This document shows, piece after piece, positions 8,922 through 17,968 of a DNA stretch of 59,224 nucleotides. Position 1 is the stretch's first letter. Each line of letters opens with the position of its first letter. The stretch comes from Clostridia bacterium. Lineage in GTDB: Bacteria; Bacillota; Clostridia; Oscillospirales; CAG-272. Location of the stretch: NCBI GenBank assembly GCA_017453255.1, contig JAFTKN010000003.1, forward strand, positions 1 through 59,224, given 5' to 3'. The translations under genes and the position numbers were made by a program. The notes under the pieces are model-generated. The model made no database searches and was not told where the DNA came from. It worked only from the letters and a program-made list of their open reading frames with translations.

Positions 8922-10136
8922 ATGGAAATTATTAATGGTGGCGTTTGTGCCGCAAAGGGCTTTTTAGCAAACGGAATACATTGTGGTATTCGTAAAAACA
9001 AAAGTAAGAGAGATTTAGCCCTTATATATTCTGAAAAGAAGTCGGCTTGTGCAGCAGTATATACAACCAATAAGGTTAAGGGTGCTCCCCTTACAGTAAC
9101 AAAAAACAACATATCAGACGGATATGCACAGGCAGTAATATGTAATAGTGGAAACGCAAATACATGTAACGCTAACGGAATTGAAATTGCTGAAAAAATG
9201 TGTGAGCTTGTTTCAAATCAGATTGGCGTTAGCAAAAACGATGTTGTAGTAGCTTCAACTGGTGTTATTGGCCAGCCTCTTGACATTACTCCTATCAAAA
9301 ATGGGATGAATGAGCTTGCAAAGGGACTTTCCAAGAATGGTAGTGAAAATGCAGCTGAAGGTATTATGACAACCGATACAAGACTTAAGGAAATAGCCGT
9401 TAGCTTTAAAATAGGCGATAAGGAATGTAAAATCGGTGGTATAGCTAAGGGCTCTGGAATGATTCATCCTAATATGGCTACTATGCTCGTGTTTATCACA
9501 ACTGACTGTAATATTACACCAAAAATGTTAAACAAGGCTTTATCTACCGATATTCAAAGCACCTTTAATATGGTTAGCGTTGACGGTGATACATCGACAA
9601 ACGATATGGTAACAGTCCTCGCTAATGGAATGGCTGAAAATGAGGAAATTAACTGTGAGGGAGAGGCTTTTGACACCTTTATGAAGGCTTTAAACACAGT
9701 TACAGTGTTCCTCTGTCGTAAAATTGCAGGTGATGGTGAGGGTGCTACTAAGCTTCTTGAATGTGAGGTAACAGGAGCTATTGACGAAAATAATGCAAAA
9801 ATAATTGCCAAGAGTGTAATTTGCTCATCTCTTGTAAAGGCAGCAATGTTTGGCTCTGATGCTAACTGGGGCAGGGTTTTATGTGCTATTGGATATAGTG
9901 GAGCAACAGTTGATGTAAATAAGGTGTTTGTGTCCTTCAAATCATCAGAGGGCGAAATTGTAGTTTGTGAAAATGGTGCAGGCGTTGAATTTTCTGAGGA
10001 AATAGCAAAGGAAATTCTTTTAAAAGAGGAAATTACAATCAAAGTAAAATTGGGTGATGGACAGGCAAGTGCTAAGGCATGGGGCTGTGACCTTACCTAT
10101 GATTATGTAAAGATAAATGGAGATTATAGAACATAA
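8922..10136 (+). CDS. argJ: Glutamate N-acetyltransferase ArgJ, probably bifunctional
   Basis: Transfers acetyl from N-acetylornithine to glutamate and may also use acetyl-CoA. The precursor cleaves itself before the threonine in HPNMATML, near residue 187, into two subunits. The KGSGMIHP and MTTDT motifs and the FNMVSVDGDTSTND segment are intact. Since no argA is present, this enzyme must close the acetyl cycle, and a bifunctional form would also prime it. Whether it uses acetyl-CoA cannot be read from sequence. Its stop overlaps the argB start (TAATG). Confidence 0.96.
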   Translation: MEIINGGVCAAKGFLANGIHCGIRKNKSKRDLALIYSEKKSACAAVYTTNKVKGAPLTVTKNNISDGYAQAVICNSGNANTCNANGIEIAEKMCELVSNQIGVSKNDVVVASTGVIGQPLDITPIKNGMNELAKGLSKNGSENAAEGIMTTDTRLKEIAVSFKIGDKECKIGGIAKGSGMIHPNMATMLVFITTDCNITPKMLNKALSTDIQSTFNMVSVDGDTSTNDMVTVLANGMAENEEINCEGEAFDTFMKALNTVTVFLCRKIAGDGEGATKLLECEVTGAIDENNAKIIAKSVICSSLVKAAMFGSDANWGRVLCAIGYSGATVDVNKVFVSFKSSEGEIVVCENGAGVEFSEEIAKEILLKEEITIKVKLGDGQASAKAWGCDLTYDYVKINGDYRT

Positions 10137-11014
10137 TGGATATTAAGCTCACAAATGCTCAAAGAGCTGAGGTTTTAACCCAAGCGTTACCATATATTCA
10201 AAAGTATTATGGTAAGGTAATCGTAATCAAATATGGTGGAAACGCTATGATAAATGAACAGCTTAAGGCGCAGGTAATGGAGGACATTGTTCTTCTTTCC
10301 TTAATAGGTGTTAAGGTTGTTTTAGTTCATGGTGGTGGACCTGAAATTACAGATACACTTAAAAAAATCGGCAAGGAAAGTGTGTTTGTTGACGGACTTA
10401 GAGTGACTGATAAGGAAACTGCTGACGTTGTTCAAATGGTGCTTGCTGGTAAAATCAACAAGACACTTGTTAATATGCTTGAAATCAATGGTGGTAAGGC
10501 TATTGGAATTTCTGGTCTTGATGGACATATGATAGAGGCTCAAATGAAGGATGAGCGTCTTGGTTATGTTGGAAGAATTACAAATGTTGATGTAACCCCA
10601 ATTTTAGACCTTTTAGAAAAGGGATATATCCCTGTTGTTTCAACCATTGGTTGTGACAAGGATGGAAATGTTTATAATATCAATGCTGATACAGCTGCCG
10701 CTTTTATAGCAGGAGGAATGAAGGCTGAAAGACTTATCACTATGACCGATATAGAGGGCATTTTAAGAGATAAGAACGACCACACCTCAATTATTCCTTG
10801 CATTGATTTAAAGATGGCTGAGGAGCTATTTACCACAGGCATAATCAGTGGTGGTATGATTCCAAAGGTTGAATGCTGTATTGATGCAATACATAAGGGC
10901 GTTAAAAAGGTTACTATCCTTGACGGACGTGTACCTCATGCGCTTCTTATAGAAACCCTTACAAATGAAGGAGCCGGCACAATGGTAGTGGCGGATATGA
11001 ATAACAATGAATAG
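10136..11014 (+). CDS. argB: Acetylglutamate kinase
   Basis: Phosphorylates N-acetylglutamate, the usual feedback-regulated step. The amino-acid-kinase fold is evident from VIKYGGNAM near residue 31, VLVHGGGPEI near residue 61 and the NINADTAAAFIAG segment. An N-terminal extension of about 25 residues before the first strand is typical of the arginine-sensitive hexameric class, so inhibition by arginine is plausible. It overlaps argJ by one base and argD by 8 bp. Confidence 0.96.
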   Translation: MDIKLTNAQRAEVLTQALPYIQKYYGKVIVIKYGGNAMINEQLKAQVMEDIVLLSLIGVKVVLVHGGGPEITDTLKKIGKESVFVDGLRVTDKETADVVQMVLAGKINKTLVNMLEINGGKAIGISGLDGHMIEAQMKDERLGYVGRITNVDVTPILDLLEKGYIPVVSTIGCDKDGNVYNINADTAAAFIAGGMKAERLITMTDIEGILRDKNDHTSIIPCIDLKMAEELFTTGIISGGMIPKVECCIDAIHKGVKKVTILDGRVPHALLIETLTNEGAGTMVVADMNNNE

Positions 11015-12179
11015 CTTTAAAAATATAGACAAGGAATATGTAGCAAATACATATGGTCGCTTTGACGTTGAAATAGTAAACGGAAATGGCTCACTTGTTT
11101 ACGATATTAATGGTAAGGAATATATAGACTTATCAAGTGGAATAGCAGTAAATACCTTTGGTATGGCAGATAAGGAATGGATTGAGGCTGTAACAAATCA
11201 GCTTCAGAAATGTCAGCATACATCTAATCTTTACTATTCTGAGCCATGTGCAATTCTTGCTAAAATGCTATGCGAAAGAACAGGCGCAAAAAAGGTATTT
11301 TTCGGCAATTCAGGTGCTGAGGCAAACGAATGTGCAATAAAGGTTGCAAGACTTTGGGCAAGCGAAATTAAGGGTGAGGAATACTTTAATGTAGTAACCC
11401 TTAAAAATAGCTTTCACGGACGTACAATAACCACATTGTCAGCCACAGGTCAGGACGTTTTCCATAAATACTTTAATCCCTTAACAGATGGATTTTTGTA
11501 TGCTGAGGCAAACAATCTTGAAAGCGTTGAGGAAATTTTTAAGAATAATAATTGCTGTGCAATAATAATGGAGCTCGTTCAAGGTGAGGGCGGAGTTATA
11601 GCTCTTGATTCTGATTTTGTCGCAGGCGTGTCTGATTTATGTAAAAAATACAATAATCTTTTGATAATTGATGAGGTTCAAACAGGTAACGGCAGGTGTG
11701 GTACGCTTTACGCATATCAGGGCTATAATATAATGCCTGACATAATCACTACTGCAAAGGGACTTGCAGGGGGATTGCCAATCGGTGCGTGCTTAATGTT
11801 TGAGAAAACAAAGGACGTATTAAAGCCATCACTTCATGGCTCAACCTTTGGTGGTAACCTAATTTCCTGTGCAGGTGCAATTAATGTGCTTAGCCGAATT
11901 GATGACGAGCTACTTAACCAAGTAAGTGAAAAGTCAAGGTATGTTTTTGATTCACTAAGGAATGCTGAGGGAATAGTAAGCGTAACAGGAAAAGGACTTA
12001 TGCTCGGTATCGAAACAATTGGGGACGTGTCTGTAATTTTATCAAAATGTATGGAAAAGGGTATTTTACCAATCAAAGCAAAAAACAAGCTTAGACTATT
12101 GCCACCACTCAATATTCCATTCGAGCTTCTTAAAAAATCAATCGAGATTATAAAAGAGGTTGCAAGGGACAATAAATAG
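11007..12179 (+). CDS. argD: Acetylornithine aminotransferase
   Basis: A class-III PLP aminotransferase making N-acetylornithine. The GNSGAEANE motif (near residue 99), SFHGRT, the IIDEVQTGNGR segment and the PLP lysine in TTAKGLAGGLPIG are all in place. Length is 390 residues, standard for ArgD. It overlaps argB by 8 bp and is followed by a terminator-like hairpin before argF. Confidence 0.95.
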   Translation: MNSFKNIDKEYVANTYGRFDVEIVNGNGSLVYDINGKEYIDLSSGIAVNTFGMADKEWIEAVTNQLQKCQHTSNLYYSEPCAILAKMLCERTGAKKVFFGNSGAEANECAIKVARLWASEIKGEEYFNVVTLKNSFHGRTITTLSATGQDVFHKYFNPLTDGFLYAEANNLESVEEIFKNNNCCAIIMELVQGEGGVIALDSDFVAGVSDLCKKYNNLLIIDEVQTGNGRCGTLYAYQGYNIMPDIITTAKGLAGGLPIGACLMFEKTKDVLKPSLHGSTFGGNLISCAGAINVLSRIDDELLNQVSEKSRYVFDSLRNAEGIVSVTGKGLMLGIETIGDVSVILSKCMEKGILPIKAKNKLRLLPPLNIPFELLKKSIEIIKEVARDNK

Positions 12180-12223
12180 GTTGAAATTAATCACAGGGTG
12201 CGCAAAAATAGATAAATAATACA

Positions 12224-12250
12224 AAAAAGACCTAACAAACAGGTCTTTTT
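12224..12250 (+). terminator. Terminator between argD and argF
   Basis: AAAAAGACCT and AGGTCTTTTT pair around a 7-base loop, with a T run at the 3' arm. The argF Shine-Dalgarno (AAAAGGAG) follows within ten bases and no separate promoter is visible. argF is then expected to be reached by read-through. Confidence 0.65.
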
Positions 12251-12265
12251 GTAAAAGGAGATAAA

Positions 12266-13249
12266 ATGAATTTAAAGGGAAAAGATTTTTTAAAGCTTCT
12301 TGATTTTACACCAGAGGAAATCGGTGGGCTTATAGATTTAGCAGCTGATTTAAAGGATAAAAAGAAAAAGGGTATTGCTCACAGAGTACATGAGGGCAAA
12401 AATATTGCCTTGATTTTTGAAAAAACAAGCACACGTACACGTTGTAGCTTTGAGGTTGCAGCCTATGATTTAGGTATGGGTGTTACTTACCTTGACCCAA
12501 CAGGCTCACAAATTGGTAAGAAGGAAAGCATTGCTGACACAGCAAGAGTTCTTTCCTCAATCTATGACGGAATTGAGTACCGAGGATTTGGTCAAGAAAT
12601 TGTTGAGGAGCTTGCTAAATACTCTAAGGTTCCTGTTTGGAATGGACTTACAAATGAATTTCACCCAACTCAAATTCTTGCTGACTTTTTAACAATTAAG
12701 GAGCATTTTGGTAAGCTTAAGGGAATTAAGCTTGTATATATGGGTGATGCAAGATATAATATGGGTAATTCCTTAATGGTAGGCTGTGCAAAAATGGGAC
12801 TTGATTTTGTTGCATGTGCTCCTAAGAAATATTTCCCTGACCAAGCATTAATTAATGAATGTGAAAAAATCGCTAAGGAAACAGGTGCAACCCTTTCCTT
12901 TGAAGAAGACCCAAGCGTAGCAGTTCAAAATGCAAATGTAATTTATACAGACGTATGGGTTTCAATGGGCGAGCCAGTTGAGGTTTGGAACGAAAGAATC
13001 AACGATTTAAGCCCATACCAAGTAAATAAAGCGCTAATGGAAAAGGCAGACAAAAATGCCGTGTTTATGCACTGCCTCCCAGCCTTCCACGATATGAAAA
13101 CAATAGTAGGTAAGGAAATGGGCGAAAAATTCGGCAGACGTGATATGGAAGTAACCGACGAGGTATTTGAATCTGCACAATCCATTGTTTTCGCCGAGGC
13201 AGAGAATAGAATGCACACAATCAAAGCAGTAATGCTTTCGACTTTATAA
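12266..13249 (+). CDS. argF: Ornithine carbamoyltransferase
   Basis: Makes citrulline from ornithine and carbamoyl phosphate. The phosphate-binding loop [12 protein letters not shown] lies near residue 52, HPTQ near residue 131, and the ornithine-site motif HCLPA near residue 267. Length is 327 residues. An anabolic rather than arginine-deiminase role is indicated by the neighbouring synthesis genes and the absence of arcA or arcC. It is the last gene of the arg operon. Confidence 0.96.
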   Translation: MNLKGKDFLKLLDFTPEEIGGLIDLAADLKDKKKKGIAHRVHEGKNIALIFEKTSTRTRCSFEVAAYDLGMGVTYLDPTGSQIGKKESIADTARVLSSIYDGIEYRGFGQEIVEELAKYSKVPVWNGLTNEFHPTQILADFLTIKEHFGKLKGIKLVYMGDARYNMGNSLMVGCAKMGLDFVACAPKKYFPDQALINECEKIAKETGATLSFEEDPSVAVQNANVIYTDVWVSMGEPVEVWNERINDLSPYQVNKALMEKADKNAVFMHCLPAFHDMKTIVGKEMGEKFGRRDMEVTDEVFESAQSIVFAEAENRMHTIKAVMLSTL

Positions 13250-13254
13250 GTGTC

Positions 13255-13354
13255 AAATTTCTGCGTTGTTCCTCACAGACAACCTCGACTATCGTCAGAT
13301 AGCCATCGTCCGTGGCTTTACGGTGCGCCTTGAATTTCTTTGTTTCTAAGCCTT
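13255..13354 (+). repeat. Interspersed repeat, copy 1
   Basis: This copy begins near tttctgcgttgttcc, runs through ctcacagacaacctcgac, and ends at ggtgcgccttgaatttc and tctaagcc. Copy 2 at 13402 repeats the same blocks in the same order with about 25% divergence by eye. The ends carry a partial inverted match (GAAATTC/GAATTTC). No coding capacity is apparent. Confidence 0.7.
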
Positions 13355-13401
13355 AAATGTGTATTGAGAATTTTGAACTTTCAAAACTAAAAATAAGCAC
13401 T

Positions 13402-13506
13402 GGAATCTTCGTTGTTCCTCACAGACAACCTCGACAATCACAAGATTGCCTTCGTCTGTCTGTTGTGGTGCGCCTTGAAATTCATAGCTTCTAAAGCCGA
13501 AAATGC
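13402..13506 (+). repeat. Interspersed repeat, copy 2
   Basis: A direct repeat of the element at 13255. The shared blocks are gttgttcctcacagacaacc, tcgac, then ttcgtc, ggtgcgccttgaa and gcttctaa. A third, truncated copy starts 12 bases further on. Confidence 0.7.
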
Positions 13507-13518
13507 GTAAAATAAACT

Positions 13519-13546
13519 TTGAAATTCTGTGTTGCTCCGCAAGGTT
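13519..13546 (+). repeat. Interspersed repeat, truncated copy 3
   Basis: The stretch ttgaaattctgtgttgct followed by ccgcaaggtt matches only the left end of copies 1 and 2. Confidence 0.5.
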
Positions 13547-13554
13547 AAATAAAT

Positions 13555-13589
13555 AAAAAAGAACGCACCTGAAAATGGTGCGTTTTTTG
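13555..13589 (+). terminator. Terminator past the repeat block
   Basis: Stem AACGCACC/GGTGCGTT with a 7-base loop, A run before and T run after. It could end transcription from argF through the repeats. Confidence 0.75.
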
Positions 13590-13756
13590 ATATAAAATCA
13601 CAAAAGAATTGTTTAGAAAGCCCGCGTTCTCTTTTTTGTAGCTTTTTTTCTTCCGTGTGGCGACTTGAATGTGTAAGAGAAAAAAGCGAATAAACAGTTT
13701 TCAATCTGTGTAAAATCTGCTTTTGCACAGTTGGAAACTGTAACCCAAGGTTATTA
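13590..13756. other. Remainder of the argF-lipoprotein intergenic gap
   Basis: Between the terminator at 13555-13589 and the promoter at 13757 no reading frame with a ribosome-binding site, RNA gene or repeat could be recognised. A minus-strand open frame crosses it, but it runs through the repeat copies and has no family resemblance. Confidence 0.5.
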
Positions 13757-13786
13757 TTGACAATTCCTATCAAGTAATGATACAAT
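13757..13786 (+). promoter_or_regulatory. Promoter for the lipoprotein gene at 13806
   Basis: TTGACA and TACAAT are 18 bp apart, with TG one base before the -10. The leader is very short (about 15 nt), so the Shine-Dalgarno GAGGGGGG lies at the message 5' end. Confidence 0.7.
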
Positions 13787-13805
13787 AAAACTGAGGGGGG
13801 ATTCT

Positions 13806-14408
13806 ATGAAAAAAATAATTACTTTTCTTGTTCTATTGGTAATTTCACTTTTTGTTACTTCGTGTAGCGATAAAATAAGCTTACCTGATGGCGAGTATTG
13901 GCTTACCATAGTTGATGAATATGATATGCTCTATGAGCCACTTAATAACTCATATAAAGCTGGAGAAACGATAATTGTCAAAACACATCTTGTTTACGAT
14001 GCGGAAACTAATGTCTATATAAACGGTAGTGATGCTAAAAGCAATGGCACCATAAAGAATGAAAATGAGAATCACTATATTTACAATGAATGGGAATTTA
14101 CAATGCCGAGCAAAAATTCCGTTTTGGTTATATCCTCAAGTGGAGGAATGGGCGTAGGAGTAGATGTGCATCTAATCGACCAAGATAAATTGGTGATAAA
14201 CGAGATAAGTATCTCGCAGATTGCAGGCTCGAGCTGCAATCTACATACCTTAACAAAGGATGTAAAGATTACAATTAATACTGCTGTGTTAGAGAATAGT
14301 CCTGTACCTGTATGTGATATAAGCGGTGAGATTGTTTACTATGAATGGTGCTTTAAAGTTCCCTATGTTGATACAAACGTTTACGTAGAACCAGCTTTTT
14401 TTGACTAA
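13806..14408 (+). CDS. Hypothetical lipoprotein
   Basis: I do not recognise a family. The first 20 residues form a lipoprotein signal: a KK start, a hydrophobic stretch and the lipobox VTSC with cysteine 20. The mature 180 residues look like an all-beta secreted domain, rich in alternating hydrophobic/polar strands with a glycine run (SSSGGMGVGV). Two internal segments resemble each other in ending with a YNEWEF or YYEWCF tryptophan strand followed by MPSKNSVL or VPYVDTNV. That suggests two related beta domains. It is flanked by its own promoter and terminator, beside a repeat-rich gap. Confidence 0.75.
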   Translation: MKKIITFLVLLVISLFVTSCSDKISLPDGEYWLTIVDEYDMLYEPLNNSYKAGETIIVKTHLVYDAETNVYINGSDAKSNGTIKNENENHYIYNEWEFTMPSKNSVLVISSSGGMGVGVDVHLIDQDKLVINEISISQIAGSSCNLHTLTKDVKITINTAVLENSPVPVCDISGEIVYYEWCFKVPYVDTNVYVEPAFFD

Positions 14409-14455
14409 AACTAAAATATAATCATATGAACATATGCACAAATATAACATATAAT

Positions 14456-14487
14456 AAAGGCGTAGAGTAAATTCTACGCCTTTTTTA
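14456..14487. terminator. Bidirectional terminator between lipoprotein and rarA
   Basis: Stem AAGGCGTAGA/TCTACGCCTT with a 6-base loop and A/T tracts on both sides serves two convergent genes. Confidence 0.8.
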
Positions 14488-15720
14488 TTATTTTTCACCC
14501 TTTATTAAATCCCAATAAGCCTTTGCAGCCTGCTCAGTTTTGTTCTGTCCATATTCATAATACTTAGCATTTTTCAAGTCGTCAGGTAAATACTGCTGTT
14601 TTACGTAATGATTAGGATAAGAATGAGGATAAACATAGCCCTTGAAAAGAGGTGCAACTAAATGCTTAGGTACTGTATCGCCCTTTCCTTTTTTGATATC
14701 CTCGCTCGCTCTTGCTATTGCTTCATAAGCAGAATTTGATTTAGGAGCAGTTGCAAGCATAATAGCACAGTTTGCTAAAGGGATTCTTGCCTCTGGTAGG
14801 CCAAGTGCTTTAGCACTTTCGCATAGGGCATATGTAATCTGTCCAGCTTGTGGATAAGCGAGACCGATATCCTCACTTGCAATTACCTGTAAGCGTCTTA
14901 TAGGTGATATTATATCACCACCCTCAAGTAGCTTTGCAAGATAGAAAACAGCAGCATCTGGGTCCGAGCCTCTGATTGATTTTTGCAAGCCCGAAAGTAA
15001 ATTGTGATGCACATCACTATCCTTGTCAAACATACCAGCTGAAACAGAGGGGATAAATTCTTTTGCTACCTCTACGGTGATAACATCCTCGCTTGCAAAA
15101 TATGCTCCCTCGAAAAGAGTGATTGCATGCCTAACATCACCATGTGCACAGGATGCCAAAAATTCTAAGGCATTATCGTCTGCTATCTTTGAAAGCCCAG
15201 TTTCTTCGTTTAGAATTTCAAGTCCACGCTTTAAAACAGGAATAATTTCTTTATATCCAACACTCTTAAATTCAAAAACAGAGCATCGAGAAATAAGCGC
15301 ATCATATATATAAAAATATGGGTTTTCTGTCGTTGAAGCAATTAATGTAACACGTCCGTCCTCAATATATTCAAGTAAGGATTGTTGTTGCTTTTTGTTG
15401 AAATATTGTATCTCATCGAGATAAAGTAAAATGCCATTAGTTGCAAAAATCGAATTTGCTTGCGAAATTACGTCCTTAACATCAGTAAGAGAAGCCGACG
15501 TAGCATTTAGCTTGTAAAGCTCCATGCCAGAGCTCTTAGCGATAATGTTAGCAAGCGTGGTTTTTCCAGTACCAGGAGGGCCAAAGAAAATCATATTTGA
15601 AATTCGACCACTATTTAGCATTCTTGTAATTACACCCTTGTCTGAAACAAGGTGTCCCTGTCCAGCGATTTCGGAAAGAGAAGTAGGGCGTAATTTATCA
15701 GCTAAAGGCTTGTTGTTCAT
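14488..15720 (-). CDS. rarA: Replication-associated AAA+ ATPase RarA (MgsA)
   Basis: Clamp-loader-like ATPase acting at stalled forks. The opening LADKLRPTSLSEIAGQGHL, Walker A GPPGTGKTT near residue 48, Walker B LLYLDEIQ and the sensor ASTTENP are diagnostic. The C-terminal half carries the MgsA tetramerisation region with IRGSDPDAAVFYLAKLLEGG. At 410 residues it is slightly short of the usual 420-450. It has its own minus-strand promoter and is divergent from the small membrane gene at 15806. Confidence 0.95.
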   Translation of the reverse strand: MNNKPLADKLRPTSLSEIAGQGHLVSDKGVITRMLNSGRISNMIFFGPPGTGKTTLANIIAKSSGMELYKLNATSASLTDVKDVISQANSIFATNGILLYLDEIQYFNKKQQQSLLEYIEDGRVTLIASTTENPYFYIYDALISRCSVFEFKSVGYKEIIPVLKRGLEILNEETGLSKIADDNALEFLASCAHGDVRHAITLFEGAYFASEDVITVEVAKEFIPSVSAGMFDKDSDVHHNLLSGLQKSIRGSDPDAAVFYLAKLLEGGDIISPIRRLQVIASEDIGLAYPQAGQITYALCESAKALGLPEARIPLANCAIMLATAPKSNSAYEAIARASEDIKKGKGDTVPKHLVAPLFKGYVYPHSYPNHYVKQQYLPDDLKNAKYYEYGQNKTEQAAKAYWDLIKGEK

Positions 15721-15751
15721 AAGTACCTCGTAAAATAAATTTCTAAAATAT

Positions 15752-15780
15752 ATTTTATCATACTACATTAAAAAAATCAA
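15752..15780 (-). promoter_or_regulatory. Promoter for rarA
   Basis: On the minus strand TTGATT and TAAAAT are 17 bp apart with TG preceding the -10 by one base. Confidence 0.6.
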
Positions 15781-15805
15781 TACAATTATAGAAAGGAGAG
15801 AGACT

Positions 15806-16081
15806 ATGAAATACACAATAATTGAAAAAAAGGATAACATAAAAGGTAGAGTCAAGGCTTCGTTGGAGCTTTGCTTGCTTACCTTCGTAATTTGTGCTCT
15901 TTCGTTGTTCGTATATTTTGCGAAAGCACCAGAAAAAGAAGAAGTGATTACTAATGATGATGACATTGTATCCGTGTTTAAGGAAAGCGATGCTTATTAT
16001 TTCTTTGGGTTTGATGAAATTGAAGAAATGCGAGGGGGAGTGGAGAAATTTGACAATTTTAAGGAGCATAAAACAGCATAA
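15806..16081 (+). CDS. Small single-pass membrane protein before an M50 protease
   Basis: No family recognised. It has 91 residues: about 20 charged N-terminal residues, one hydrophobic segment near residues 21-41, and an acidic tail of about 50 residues (PEKEEVITNDDD). The positive-inside rule places the tail outside the membrane. AAAGGAG precedes the ATG. Its stop overlaps the start of the M50 gene (TAATG), so the two are translated together. By analogy to SpoIVFA with SpoIVFB, it could be a regulator, partner or substrate of the protease. This is inference from position only, since no sequence similarity to SpoIVFA is evident. Confidence 0.75.
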   Translation: MKYTIIEKKDNIKGRVKASLELCLLTFVICALSLFVYFAKAPEKEEVITNDDDIVSVFKESDAYYFFGFDEIEEMRGGVEKFDNFKEHKTA

Positions 16082-16659
16082 TGAACAAGGAAACATTGGC
16101 GTTTTTTGCTCTGTTATTTACTATGATGAGTATATCTGGCTCACCATATCCATATATGCTCATTATCGCATACCTAATACACGAGCTCGGACATCTGTTT
16201 TTTGCATCGTTAGTTGGAGCGAAAATAGAAAAATTCAAGCTATCAACCTTTCATTTAAGCCTGTCATATGATTGCTCTAAAATAACATATGGGAAAGAAA
16301 TATTGGTCTGCTTAGGTGGAATAATATTCAATCTGATTACAGCGGGAATATTATGGCTTATTCCTGCATTTCGTGGGGAGGCGTGTCAGTTTTTTGTAAT
16401 ATGCAACCTTTCACTCGCCTTAATGAACTTGTACCCTGTATCTATACTTGATGGAGCAGGAGCTCTAAAGGCGCTTATGCTGATAAAGCTCAGACAGGAT
16501 TTAGCAGAAAAAATAAGCAACACAGTGTCGATAATTGCAGTTTTTGCTATGTGGCTTTTGTCAATTTATCTACAGCTTGCGTTTTCAAGTAATCTATCAT
16601 TATTCTTCATTTCCGTTCTTCTGTTAATGGAGCTTTGCTTTTCCTTTAAAAATATATAA
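16081..16659 (+). CDS. M50-family intramembrane zinc metalloprotease
   Basis: A polytopic site-2-protease-type enzyme of 192 residues with about five hydrophobic segments. The zinc-binding HELGH (near residue 34) sits at the end of a transmembrane helix. The second motif, NLYPVSILDGAGAL with the liganding aspartate, is near residues 119-132. These are the two hallmarks of M50/SpoIVFB-like peptidases. No PDZ, CBS or cytosolic domain is present, so it is shorter than SpoIVFB. A role in cleaving a membrane-anchored factor is likely, and a sigma-K-type pathway is possible but unproven. Confidence 0.85.
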   Translation: MNKETLAFFALLFTMMSISGSPYPYMLIIAYLIHELGHLFFASLVGAKIEKFKLSTFHLSLSYDCSKITYGKEILVCLGGIIFNLITAGILWLIPAFRGEACQFFVICNLSLALMNLYPVSILDGAGALKALMLIKLRQDLAEKISNTVSIIAVFAMWLLSIYLQLAFSSNLSLFFISVLLLMELCFSFKNI

Positions 16660-16678
16660 TATTTTTTGCCCTAAACTA

Positions 16679-16707
16679 TTGCACAATTAATTATAATCTG
16701 TTATAAT
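16679..16707 (+). promoter_or_regulatory. Promoter of the pot operon
   Basis: TTGCAC and TATAAT are 17 bp apart. The leader to potA is about 70 nt with no recognised riboswitch. Confidence 0.7.
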
Positions 16708-16785
16708 GCAAGTGATTTACATATTTTGACGATAAGAGAAGATTTTTGTCAGGTAAGTCAAGTCTATGAAAGAACGGGGAGAGAA

Positions 16786-17964
16786 ATGAACGAAAAAAAG
16801 ATCCTTGAGCCTGAGGGTGTTGAAAGCCAAAATGGCGATAGAGTGGACGAAAAAAAGATAATTCAGTTAAAAAATGTTGCTAAGTCCTTTGATGGAGAAA
16901 TAGTTCTCGACCATATCAACTTAGATGTTCATGAAAAGGAGTTTATGACACTTTTAGGTCCATCTGGATGTGGTAAGTCAACCACTTTACGTATAATTGC
17001 TGGCTTTGAAACACCGGATACAGGTGATGTTATATTTGGCGACGTCAGAATAAACAACGTGCCATCTCATAAGCGTCACGTTAATACTGTATTCCAAAAG
17101 TATGCGTTATTTCCGCATCTCAATGTTTATGAAAACATTGCTTTCGCTCTTAGATTGAACAAAGTGAAAGAAGATGAAATTTATAGGCGAGTTGAAGAAA
17201 TGCTCGCTATGGTAAACCTTAAGGGGTTCGAAAAAAGGGATGTTAATCTGCTTTCTGGTGGTCAACAGCAAAGAGTTGCTATTGCAAGAGCATTGATTAA
17301 TAAGCCAAAGGTTCTTTTGCTTGATGAGCCTTTAGGAGCGCTTGATTTGAAGCTCCGTAAGGATATGCAAAATGAGCTTAAAAATATGCAGAGAAAAACA
17401 GGTATTACCTTTATTTATGTTACACACGATCAGGAGGAGGCTCTTTCAATGTCTGATACCGTTGTCGTAATGGCAGATGGTAAAATTCAGCAAATCGGAA
17501 CTCCAACTGATATATATAACGAGCCTGAAAATGCATTTGTAGCAGATTTCATAGGCGAGAGTAACATAATTGACGGTGTAATGCTTGATGATTATAAAGT
17601 TAAGTTTTCAGGTCAGGAGTTTGTCTGTCTTGACAAGGGCTTTGATAAAAACGAGGCTGTTGACGTGGTTGTTAGACCTGAGGACGTGGACGTTGTTGAT
17701 ATCGAAAAGGGTATGCTTACAGGTGAGGTGACATCAGTTACATTTAAGGGCGTACACTATGAAATAATTGTAAATATCAATAACTTCAAGTGGATGATAC
17801 AGTCAACTGACTATGTAGCGCCTAATCAAAAGATAGGCATTTATATTGAGCCTGACGCAATCCACATTATGAAAAAATCGGAATATTCCAACATGTTTGG
17901 AGATTACTCTTCCTTTAGTGACGAGCTTGAGCGTCTATCCGATACGACAGAGGAGGAAGAGTAA
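16786..17964 (+). CDS. potA: Spermidine/putrescine ABC transporter ATPase
   Basis: Energises polyamine import. Walker [11 protein letters not shown]-loop [10 protein letters not shown], signature LSGGQQQR, Walker B VLLLDEP and the H-loop VTHDQEEA are all intact, followed by a C-terminal TOBE-type domain. The ATG at 16786 has GGGGAGAG just upstream. A TTG 60 bases earlier is open but has no ribosome site. That gives 392 residues with a 30-residue acidic N-terminal extension before the first strand. potB starts 4 bp downstream. Confidence 0.94.
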   Translation: MNEKKILEPEGVESQNGDRVDEKKIIQLKNVAKSFDGEIVLDHINLDVHEKEFMTLLGPSGCGKSTTLRIIAGFETPDTGDVIFGDVRINNVPSHKRHVNTVFQKYALFPHLNVYENIAFALRLNKVKEDEIYRRVEEMLAMVNLKGFEKRDVNLLSGGQQQRVAIARALINKPKVLLLDEPLGALDLKLRKDMQNELKNMQRKTGITFIYVTHDQEEALSMSDTVVVMADGKIQQIGTPTDIYNEPENAFVADFIGESNIIDGVMLDDYKVKFSGQEFVCLDKGFDKNEAVDVVVRPEDVDVVDIEKGMLTGEVTSVTFKGVHYEIIVNINNFKWMIQSTDYVAPNQKIGIYIEPDAIHIMKKSEYSNMFGDYSSFSDELERLSDTTEEEE

Positions 17965-17968
17965 GAAA

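Noticed and set aside
9554..10042. Minus-strand 162-aa open frame inside argJ
   Set aside because: It lies wholly within a confident coding gene on the other strand and has a low-complexity serine/threonine-rich translation.
13438..13785. Minus-strand 115-aa open frame
   Set aside because: It runs through repeat copies and a terminator, has no ribosome site and resembles nothing.
16726..16785. TTG start for potA
   Set aside because: No ribosome site precedes it, while the ATG at 16786 has GGGGAGAG.
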